Shown here piece by piece: positions 1-5,189 of a DNA stretch of 7,734 bases. The stretch covers positions 1-7,734 of the forward strand of contig CALMDI010000283.1 in the NCBI GenBank assembly GCA_937864975.1, given 5' to 3'. The notes beneath the pieces are model-generated. The model searched no databases. It was not told the DNA's origin and saw only the letters and a program-made list of their open reading frames with translations. The translations under genes were made by a program, and so were the position numbers. Every line of letters begins with the position of its first letter. The stretch's first letter is position 1. This DNA is from an uncultured Chloroflexota bacterium (lineage in GTDB: Bacteria > Chloroflexota > Anaerolineae > Aggregatilineales > Phototrophicaceae).

Positions 1-372
1 AATGCCTTGCGACCGCAGCCACGCACACGCGGCGCTGACAAGCTGGCGTCCCGCGCCGGGATAATAGCCGTGCGCGTCGAGGGCAAGCTCGGCGATCACG
101 CCGACCTGATCCGGCAGCACGCCGGGGCTACCGGGCTGCACGCGCGCCACGATGTAGCCGACGACGCTTTCCCCTTCCGCGACATACAGCGACGCGCGAT
201 CTTCGTCAAGCCACGACCCAGCCGCCGCCAACCAGCGCGCTCGCGCGTCGGGCGCCAGGCGCAGCCGCGAATCGGCTTGCTGGACTAAGACCATCTTTTC
301 ATACCAGAGGTCGGTAAGCCGGGGGAGATCGGCTGGCGCTGCCGCGCGAATCGTCAGGGCTGGCATAAGCAT
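1..372 (-). CDS. GNAT family N-acetyltransferase, C-terminus cut by window edge
   Basis: Reading the minus strand from 372 to 1 gives 124 open codons with no stop, so the gene runs off the left edge. The protein starts MLMPALTIRAAAPADLPRL, the usual beta-1/alpha-1 opening of GNAT acetyltransferases. It then has a strand SLYVAEGESVVGYIVAR (beta-2/3), a strand VGVIAELALD, and the acetyl-CoA pyrophosphate loop GYYPGAGRQLV followed by a helix; this fits motif A of the family. These enzymes move an acetyl group from acetyl-CoA to an amine; the substrate cannot be told from this part. ATG codons at 372 and 366 are both possible starts and neither has a clear Shine-Dalgarno; MPALTIRAA from 366 is the more family-like start. 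It is divergent from the TPR gene and has its own promoter candidate at 392-420. Confidence 0.8.
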   Translation of the reverse strand, partial: MLMPALTIRAAAPADLPRLTDLWYEKMVLVQQADSRLRLAPDARARWLAAAGSWLDEDRASLYVAEGESVVGYIVARVQPGSPGVLPDQVGVIAELALDAHGYYPGAGRQLVSAACAWLRSQGI

Positions 373-391
373 TGTGTGCACGTTGCCCGAA

Positions 392-420
392 AGGATAGCA
401 CCGTCGCGGGTCGCCTGCAA
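392..420 (-). promoter_or_regulatory. Candidate sigma70-type promoter for the GNAT gene
   Basis: On the minus strand TTGCAG (420-415) is separated by exactly 17 bases from TATCCT (397-392), and TGC directly before the -10 makes an extended -10 (TGnTATnnT). Transcription would start near 385, giving a leader of only about 13-19 bases before the ATG codons at 372 and 366. The boxes match consensus only partly, so this is a plausible site, not a proven one. Confidence 0.4.
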
Positions 421-519
421 GCCGCGCGAGAGCGTGCAGACGCGGCTCCATTCCGCTTTCTCTGGAAACAGCCCATGCCTAGCATCACCTCAAATTCCGC
501 TAAATTCTCGCGTCACCGG

Positions 520-548
520 TTGGTTTTTTCGGCTCAGGACGGTACAAT
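520..548 (+). promoter_or_regulatory. Candidate sigma70-type promoter for the TPR-UROD-rsmD operon
   Basis: TTGGTT at 520-525 and TACAAT at 543-548 are separated by 17 bases, the optimal spacing for a housekeeping sigma factor. The -10 has five of six consensus bases and the -35 starts TTG. The expected start of transcription is near 555, about 34 bases before the ATG at 589. A short inverted repeat, GTCGG (551-555) and CCGAC (562-566) with a six-base loop, sits right at the expected start and could be an operator or leader hairpin. The gap from 373 to 588 shows nothing else that I can support. Confidence 0.55.
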
Positions 549-588
549 CTGTCGGGTTAAGCCGACCACGCAGACGACTGGATAGAGC

Positions 589-915
589 ATGGCAGCAAAA
601 ACTTCTCCCCTGGGACATGCCTGGGCGCTGCATCGCGAAGGGCGCAACGAGCAGGCGCTCGCCGAATTTGACCGCATTCTGCGGGAAGCGCCCAACGACA
701 TCGACGCCAATTTTGGGCTTGGACTGACGCAGCGCGCGCTTGGCAGATTCGATCAGGCGATTGAAGCGTTCCAGAAAACGAAGCAGTTGATCCTGAAATC
801 GACGCAGGAAATCGGCGGCGAAAACCGCATCGAAGACCGCTGGGCAATGCTCCTCAAAATGTGCGACCAGCGCATCGCCGAGACGCAGAGCGCGAAAGCG
901 TCGCAGCCGGGATGA
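589..915 (+). CDS. Small tetratricopeptide (TPR) repeat protein
   Basis: A 108-residue protein made of two TPR units and a helical tail. Repeat 1 covers about residues 4-37 (HAWALHREGRNEQALAEFDR, with the typical W/L/G/A/F spacing and a closing AP) and repeat 2 about 38-71 (GLGLTQRALGRFDQAIEAFQ). TPR units form helical hairpins that bind other proteins, so this is probably an adaptor; no catalytic motif, signal peptide or membrane segment is visible, so it should be cytosolic. The start is supported by GGA at 580-582, six bases before the ATG, and by the promoter candidate at 520-548. Its TGA overlaps the ATG of the UROD-like gene by four bases, which points to coupled translation and perhaps a shared function. 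Its partner is unknown. Confidence 0.8.
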   Translation: MAAKTSPLGHAWALHREGRNEQALAEFDRILREAPNDIDANFGLGLTQRALGRFDQAIEAFQKTKQLILKSTQEIGGENRIEDRWAMLLKMCDQRIAETQSAKASQPG

Positions 916-1889
916 ACAGCCGTGAGCGCCTCGAACATACCATCGCAGGCGAGCAGACCGACCGGGTCCCGGCGGCGCTCTGGCGTCACTTCCCCGGCGA
1001 CGACGAGCGCGCCGCCGATCTCGCCCGTTCCGTCATCGACTTTCAAAAAACCTACGAGTGGGACTTCGTCAAGGTGACACCCGCCAGCAGTTACTGTATT
1101 GCCGATTACGGCGTGCAGGATCAATGGCTCGGCAACACGGAAGGCACGCGCACCTACCTCAAGCGCGCGGTGACACGCTCGATGGATTGGACAAACCTGC
1201 GAACGCTCGACCCGATGCGGGGCGAGCTTGGCAAGCAGTTGGAAACCCTGGGGATGATCTGCGCTGCGCTTGGCGAAAGCGCGCCGATCATCATGACGAT
1301 CTTCAGTCCGCTGGCACAGGCGAAAAATGTCTCCGGCGGCGAGAGTCTAATTCGTCACCTGCGGATGCAGCCCGACCGGTTGCACAGCGGTCTGAACGTG
1401 ATCACGGAGACGACGCTGCGCTTCATCGACGCGCTGCGCCGCGTGCCGATTGCCGGCGTGTTTTACGCGGTTCAGCACGCCAGTTATGATGTCATGTCGG
1501 AGGACGAGTATCGAACCTTCGGCTTGCCCTATGACGAGCGCATCCTCGATACGTTGCCGGATCGCTGGTGGTTCAACGTCCTGCACCTGCACGGCGACGA
1601 TCCCATGTTTAGAATCGCGTCCGAGTTCAAGCGCGTTCAGGTCGTCAACTGGCACGACCGCGGCACCGAGCCGACGCTGGCGCAGGGGCGACTGCTCTTC
1701 GAGGGCGCGCTCTGCGGTGGCTTGTCGTCCGAAGATCACATTCATCTCGGCACGCCCGCGACAATTCGCAGCGCGGCGCGCGAGGCGGTGGAGCAAATGA
1801 ATGGGAAACGGCTGATTTTATCCGGCGGCTGTGTCATTCCGATCACGTCACCGCTCTCGAATATCCGCGCCGTGCGGGACGCTGTTTAG
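912..1889 (+). CDS. Uroporphyrinogen decarboxylase (URO-D)/MtaA-like family protein, not canonical HemE
   Basis: A 325-residue TIM-barrel protein of the URO-D superfamily, which contains HemE and corrinoid- or methyl-transferring enzymes such as MtaA. Family signs are the opening MNSRERLEHTIAGEQTDRVP and the closing SGGCVIPITSPLSNIRAVRDA, matching the usual GC-x-x-P...P-x-N-x-x-A end. It lacks the HemE substrate motif RQAGRY; the equivalent place reads ALWRHFPGDD (residues 22-31), so porphyrinogen decarboxylation is unlikely. MtaA-type enzymes bind zinc with H-x-C...C; here the places hold H225-x-H227 and C307, so metal binding is possible with a changed ligand. An in-frame reading extends back to 861, but the ATG at 912, overlapping the TPR stop as ATGA, fits family length and operon layout. 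It resembles a conserved, uncharacterised subgroup; the substrate is unknown. Confidence 0.8.
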   Translation: MNSRERLEHTIAGEQTDRVPAALWRHFPGDDERAADLARSVIDFQKTYEWDFVKVTPASSYCIADYGVQDQWLGNTEGTRTYLKRAVTRSMDWTNLRTLDPMRGELGKQLETLGMICAALGESAPIIMTIFSPLAQAKNVSGGESLIRHLRMQPDRLHSGLNVITETTLRFIDALRRVPIAGVFYAVQHASYDVMSEDEYRTFGLPYDERILDTLPDRWWFNVLHLHGDDPMFRIASEFKRVQVVNWHDRGTEPTLAQGRLLFEGALCGGLSSEDHIHLGTPATIRSAAREAVEQMNGKRLILSGGCVIPITSPLSNIRAVRDAV

Positions 1890-1898
1890 ACGGGGCTT

Positions 1899-2474
1899 AT
1901 GCCAATCCGCGTGATTGCCGGACTCGCCAAAGGACGCCGCCTGAAGATGGTACCGGGCGAGACGACGCGCCCGGTCATGGATCGCGTGAAAGAGGCGCTG
2001 TTCAGCATTCTCGGCAGAGGCGTCGTCGATGCGTCGTTTCTGGATTTGTTCGCCGGAACCGGCAGCGTCGGCATCGAGGCGCTCAGCCGGGGCGCGGCAA
2101 ACGTGACATTCGTCGATCTGGAACGCAATGCGATTCAGACGATCCGAGAAAATCTGGAAATTACGCGGCTGGGAGAGCAGGCAGAGATACGCCGAGCCGA
2201 TGCGCTGGCGTTTTTGAAAAGCGCGCCCGATCAGCCGTATGATTATATTTACGTGGCTCCGCCGCAGTATCAACGCCTGTGGATCTCGGTACTCGAACTT
2301 TTGGACGCGAACCCGATCTGGACGCCACCCGGCACGACCGTGATTGTCCAGATCGACCCGAAAGAACGGGAGCCGCTGGCGCTCAACCGTCTGGTTTTAC
2401 AGGATGAACGGCGATACGGCAAAACCGCGCTGCTCTTTTACGAAGCCGCGGACGACAGCCTGCCGCCAGAATAG
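1899..2474 (+). CDS. rsmD: 16S rRNA (guanine966-N2)-methyltransferase RsmD
   Basis: A 191-residue Rossmann-fold methyltransferase. RsmD uses S-adenosylmethionine to methylate N2 of G966 (E. coli numbering) in 16S rRNA during 30S assembly. The start MPIRVIAGLAKGRRL and the following TRPVMDRVKEALFSIL (residues 23-38) are hallmarks of the family, and motif I, DLFAGTGSVGIEA, lies at residues 49-61 with the acidic end of strand 2 at VDLERNA. Length is normal. The striking feature is motif IV: families of this kind have [DN]PPY or DPPF, but here residues 120-124 read APPQY, so the usual acidic or amide residue is absent. I recall similar sequences in Chloroflexota RsmD, so this may be a lineage form rather than inactivation. 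It starts nine bases after the UROD-like stop and lacks a strong ribosome-binding site, suggesting coupled translation. Confidence 0.9.
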   Translation: MPIRVIAGLAKGRRLKMVPGETTRPVMDRVKEALFSILGRGVVDASFLDLFAGTGSVGIEALSRGAANVTFVDLERNAIQTIRENLEITRLGEQAEIRRADALAFLKSAPDQPYDYIYVAPPQYQRLWISVLELLDANPIWTPPGTTVIVQIDPKEREPLALNRLVLQDERRYGKTALLFYEAADDSLPPE

Positions 2475-2483
2475 AGGGATGTT

Positions 2484-2912
2484 GTGGTGGAACGCCAGCA
2501 CTTAGAGACGATTACCGACGACCTGATTCGACGCTACGAGATTCAGACACCGCCCGTGCCGATTGAGAGTATGCTTCAGCAGCCGCTTCCCGACCTGTGG
2601 GAAGAACTGGATATCAGCCAGTTGTCGAGCAGCTTCATCAACGTGAGCGATTATTACTCTCCCCGCATGTCGCTGGCGCGAATGCTGGCACGGCACGTCG
2701 TGAACAGCGAGTGGGGTGAAGCGCGCGGACTGGATGCGATTGCCAACGATGACGACATGATGCGCGCGTTTGCGCGCATGTTAATGATGCCTGGCAGCCT
2801 GATTACCGTGCTCAGCGCGTCCGCGCGCACGCCAGAATGGATTAGCGCGCATTTTGAGGTGCCGGTGGACGACGCCCTGCTGCGGTTGCAAGAACTCAAG
2901 CTGACAAAATAG
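2484..2912 (+). CDS. ImmA/IrrE-like (DUF955-type) protein with degenerate metallopeptidase motif
   Basis: A 142-residue protein with the architecture of the ImmA/IrrE family, zinc peptidases that cleave repressors. The N-terminal part reads RRYEIQTPPVPIESML (residues 16-31), matching the usual Y-x-I-x-x-PP-V-x-(I/V)-E. The C-terminal part has FARMLMMP (96-103) then ISAHFEVPVDDALLRLQEL, matching FA-x-x-LLMP and the F-x-VS-x-x-A-x-x-RL tail. In between, where the family has AHELGH, residues 65-70 read ARMLAR, so both zinc histidines and the catalytic Glu are missing and proteolysis should be lost. A sensing, binding or scaffold role is possible. The GTG start at 2484 (or GTG 2487) follows GAGGG at 2474-2478; the gap to the rsmD stop is nine bases, so it is the last gene of the operon. 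Family placement is by pattern, not by search. Confidence 0.65.
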   Translation: MVERQHLETITDDLIRRYEIQTPPVPIESMLQQPLPDLWEELDISQLSSSFINVSDYYSPRMSLARMLARHVVNSEWGEARGLDAIANDDDMMRAFARMLMMPGSLITVLSASARTPEWISAHFEVPVDDALLRLQELKLTK

Positions 2913-2952
2913 CAGTACGTCAGGAACCGGTAACGAATTACAAGTCGTCCTT

Positions 2953-4434
2953 TTATTGGTTTCGTCGTTCAAGATTAGCGCGCGCCAGCGCCAGTGCTTC
3001 ATCTGCTGTTTCGATTTCTCCCGCCGCCCGCGCCTCTCGAATAAGTTCAAGCAGCTCTCCAATCATGCGTCCGGGGCGCAGATGAAGCGCCGCGATGAGG
3101 TCGGTACCGTCGATCAGCGCAGTTGGCGCGAGATACCGGTCATGCTCGACATAGTAAGCATGGAACAGCGTCCTAACGCGCTCTAAGAGAACGATCCATG
3201 CGTCCTGCTGGAAATACGGTCCGAGTGTGCCCAGGTGATCCGCCAGCGCCAGCAGGCAGACGTCAATCCCCGCCTCGCCCGTCGCGCGCCAGAAGCGGTA
3301 TATGCTACGCGGCGTCAGATCAGCCAACATCGGTAGAAGCGCATGATACTCTACAATCGTCACCAAGCGCTGCCGCTCGGCATTACTCAGCCGCAGCGCC
3401 CGCGCCCGCGTGTCCGTGATTCTGGCGCTTACCCCTCTCTCGGGCGCATCGCCGGGCGCAGCTTTACCCGTATCATGCAGCAGCGCCGCCAGCAGCAGTA
3501 AAGAGCGGTGCGAGCGGTCGTTCGCCCATGTCTGCTGAAGATGCGCCTGAAGCCGCTTGCGATAGGGGTCGAGCGCCATCACGATCATGCCGAGGCTGAA
3601 CTGCGCCGCCGTTGCGTCGGTGCGTTTTGGGCTGATGGTCGCCACCACCTCTATCAACTGCTCGACCACCGCCAGCGTGTGCGTCCATGCGTCAAAGACG
3701 TGCGGCGGCTCCTGCTTCAGCCCGCGCAGCGGCTCGACTTCGGGAAAAATGATTTTGAGCAGACCCAGAGCGTCAGCAGCGCGCAGGGCTTTCGTAGCAT
3801 CGGGCAGGCTGAGCAGCTTGAAAACTTCATCGCGCACGCGCTCCGGCGACACGTCCAGCAGGCGCGGCGCGGCGGCGCGCACATCCGCGAGGGTTTCCTT
3901 TTCGATGCGCGCGTTGAACTGCACGCTCTGGCGCACCGAGCGCAGCGTTCGTATCGGGTCGTCCTGAAGTGAATTTGGATTGCAGCGGCGGATGACGCGG
4001 TTGAACGTGTCCTGCTCGCCGCCGAGCGGGTCAATCAGCAGGCTGAGGTCGCCGCGCAGATCAACCGCCATCGCATTCATCGTGAAATCACGATCCAGCA
4101 GGTCGGCGCGCAAATCACCGCGGAGACGGGCGACGTCAAACACCACCTGCCCTTCCGGCGTCTCGACCAGCGCGCGCCCGACGCTGCGCTCGGTGTCCAG
4201 AGGGTAAAAGTCGCCGCCAAGACGATTGGCGATGAGCCGCGCCAGCGCCAGCCCGCTGCCCGAAGTCGCGATATCGACGTCCATCACCGGGCGACCGAGC
4301 AGCGCGTCGCGCACCGCGCCTCCGACGAGATACGCAGGCTCCGTGATGTCATTCAGGAGGTCGGGCAGATCGAGAATCGTGTCCGTCCAGCGCAGCGGGC
4401 GCTGCGGCGGGCGAGGCATCATCTCATTCGACAT
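2953..4434 (-). CDS. CCA tRNA nucleotidyltransferase / poly(A) polymerase family with HD domain
   Basis: A 493-residue class II nucleotidyltransferase that adds CCA, or A residues, to RNA 3' ends. The head domain has YLVGGAVRDALLGRPVMDVDI (GG at residues 38-39, metal-binding D52 and D54), then LLDRDFTMNAMAVD and the nucleotide-selecting helix LQDDPIRTLRSVR. The central part is the helical RNA-binding neck, and an HD phosphohydrolase-type motif LLHDTGKA (H320-D321) follows. Start choice: the frame is open back to 4560, but that stretch lies inside hpt and is not family-like. The ATG at 4434 is preceded by GGATAAGG and overlaps the hpt end by 11 bases; ATG 4422 is an alternative that begins one base after the hpt stop. 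It is probably co-transcribed with hpt. CCA addition versus polyadenylation cannot be settled by eye. Confidence 0.88.
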   Translation of the reverse strand: MSNEMMPRPPQRPLRWTDTILDLPDLLNDITEPAYLVGGAVRDALLGRPVMDVDIATSGSGLALARLIANRLGGDFYPLDTERSVGRALVETPEGQVVFDVARLRGDLRADLLDRDFTMNAMAVDLRGDLSLLIDPLGGEQDTFNRVIRRCNPNSLQDDPIRTLRSVRQSVQFNARIEKETLADVRAAAPRLLDVSPERVRDEVFKLLSLPDATKALRAADALGLLKIIFPEVEPLRGLKQEPPHVFDAWTHTLAVVEQLIEVVATISPKRTDATAAQFSLGMIVMALDPYRKRLQAHLQQTWANDRSHRSLLLLAALLHDTGKAAPGDAPERGVSARITDTRARALRLSNAERQRLVTIVEYHALLPMLADLTPRSIYRFWRATGEAGIDVCLLALADHLGTLGPYFQQDAWIVLLERVRTLFHAYYVEHDRYLAPTALIDGTDLIAALHLRPGRMIGELLELIREARAAGEIETADEALALARANLERRNQ

Positions 4435-4987
4435 GAACCTTATCCAGATCGACCACGCCGATAAAGGGGAGATTGCGGTATTTCTCGTCCAGATCAAGTC
4501 CATAGCCAAACACGAACTTGTCCTCGATCTGAAAGCCCGTGTAATCCACGGGGATGTCAATCGTCCGGCGCGATGGCTTGTCGAGCAGGGTGCACAAGCC
4601 GAGGCTGGCAGGCTGGCGCGCCGCCATCACGTCCATCACAAACCGCAGCGTATGCCCGCTGTCGATAATATCTTCGACGATCAGCACGTGCTTGCCCAGC
4701 ACCTGCGCGGAAAGATCCATGTCGATGCGTACATTGCCGGTCGAGGCGCGCGCGCCTCGACCGTAGCTGGACACCGCCAGGAAGTCGATCTCGTGCGGCA
4801 CGCTGATATGCCGCATGAGGTCGGTCAGGAACATGACGCCGCCTTTCAGGATACAGATCAACAGCAGCGTGCCGTCACGATGGGCGTAATCGCGTGAAAC
4901 CTCCGCTCCCAATTCCGCCACCCGGCGCTGCAACGCGGACTCGTCAATCAGGATTTCTTTGAGAAAAGATTGGTAGGCGGCTGACAT
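4424..4987 (-). CDS. hpt: Hypoxanthine (guanine) phosphoribosyltransferase
   Basis: A 187-residue purine-salvage enzyme that joins hypoxanthine or guanine to PRPP to make IMP or GMP in the cytosol. The PRPP-binding motif VLIVEDIIDSGHTL has E105-D106 and catalytic-loop D109; ILKGGVMF (about 46-53) is the pyrophosphate loop, VSSYGRG (72-78) the flexible loop, and DKFVFGYGLDLDEKYRNLP the base-binding end, all typical. Start choice: the frame is open to 5017, but the ATG at 4987 has GGAG six bases upstream and gives the normal length. The stop lies inside the start region of the downstream nucleotidyltransferase. A perfect 26-base palindrome (4738-4763) lies within the flexible-loop codons. It is divergent from the nucleoside kinase, so two salvage genes share one control region. 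Confidence 0.93.
   Translation of the reverse strand: MSAAYQSFLKEILIDESALQRRVAELGAEVSRDYAHRDGTLLLICILKGGVMFLTDLMRHISVPHEIDFLAVSSYGRGARASTGNVRIDMDLSAQVLGKHVLIVEDIIDSGHTLRFVMDVMAARQPASLGLCTLLDKPSRRTIDIPVDYTGFQIEDKFVFGYGLDLDEKYRNLPFIGVVDLDKVHVE
4738..4763. repeat. Perfect 26-base palindrome inside hpt
   Basis: The plus strand reads CGGTCGAGGCGCG immediately followed by its exact reverse complement, with no spacer. It codes for residues 76-83 of hpt (G-R-G-A-R-A-S-T). In RNA it would fold to a very stable G+C-rich stem; in DNA it is a dyad that a protein dimer could bind. It may only reflect Arg/Ala/Gly codon bias. No T-run follows on either strand, so it is not a standard terminator. Confidence 0.85.
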
Positions 4988-5016
4988 CGGCGGCTCCATG
5001 AGGTGCGAAGCGCCCA

Positions 5017-5022
5017 ATGATA
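5017..5022 (-). promoter_or_regulatory. Weak -10 candidate for the hpt operon
   Basis: On the minus strand TATCAT occurs at 5022-5017, about 30 bases before the hpt ATG at 4987, a suitable place for a -10 box. No convincing -35 lies 16-18 bases upstream, so the assignment is tentative. Confidence 0.25.
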
Positions 5023-5146
5023 CCGTAAATCACGCAGGTTGGATGACAGCGCAAACCGGGCGTACCGAGCCGGTCGCCTCTCCAACATCATGTCCTCATT
5101 ATTCACCAACCCCAGACGGACGTTTCTACTTCTTGATATCGCCTCA

Positions 5147-5155
5147 TGGTAGAAT
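5147..5155 (+). promoter_or_regulatory. Candidate extended -10 promoter for the nucleoside kinase gene
   Basis: TGGTAGAAT at 5147-5155 is an extended -10 (TGn plus TAGAAT, five of six consensus bases), with transcription expected near 5162 and the ATG at 5190. The TTGATA at 5133 is only 11 bases upstream, too close for a paired -35, so recognition would rely on the TG extension. In the leader, CTCAATTGAG (5172-5181) is a ten-base perfect palindrome that includes the only Shine-Dalgarno-like GAG, so it could be an operator or affect translation. Confidence 0.4.
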
Positions 5156-5189
5156 GCTGCCACGTTACGACCTCAATTGAGAAATCAAC

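Noticed and set aside
376..727. Two overlapping open frames in and beyond the 373-588 gap
   Set aside because: Composition is Arg/Pro/Ser-rich, typical of out-of-frame reading, and the longer one overlaps the TPR gene.
861..911. Upstream extension of the UROD-like gene
   Set aside because: It overlaps the TPR gene, and family proteins begin like MNSRERL at 912, where an ATGA stop/start overlap is present.
2913..2952. Possible bidirectional terminator between the convergent genes
   Set aside because: Only the six-base palindrome ACCGGT-like segment is present; no stem with a T-run is visible.
3508..3972. 154-residue open frame antisense to the CCA/poly(A) polymerase
   Set aside because: Same reason: opposite-strand shadow of conserved motifs, with no family features of its own.
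4435..4560. N-terminal extension of the CCA/poly(A) polymerase reading frame
   Set aside because: The stretch lies wholly inside hpt in another frame, its residues do not resemble the family, and better starts exist at 4434 and 4422.
4988..5017. Ten-residue N-terminal extension of hpt
   Set aside because: The ATG at 4987 has GGAG at good spacing and gives normal HPRT length.
5133..5155. TTGATA/TAGAAT as a paired -35/-10 promoter
   Set aside because: The spacer is only 11 bases, too short; the extended -10 alone is the better reading.
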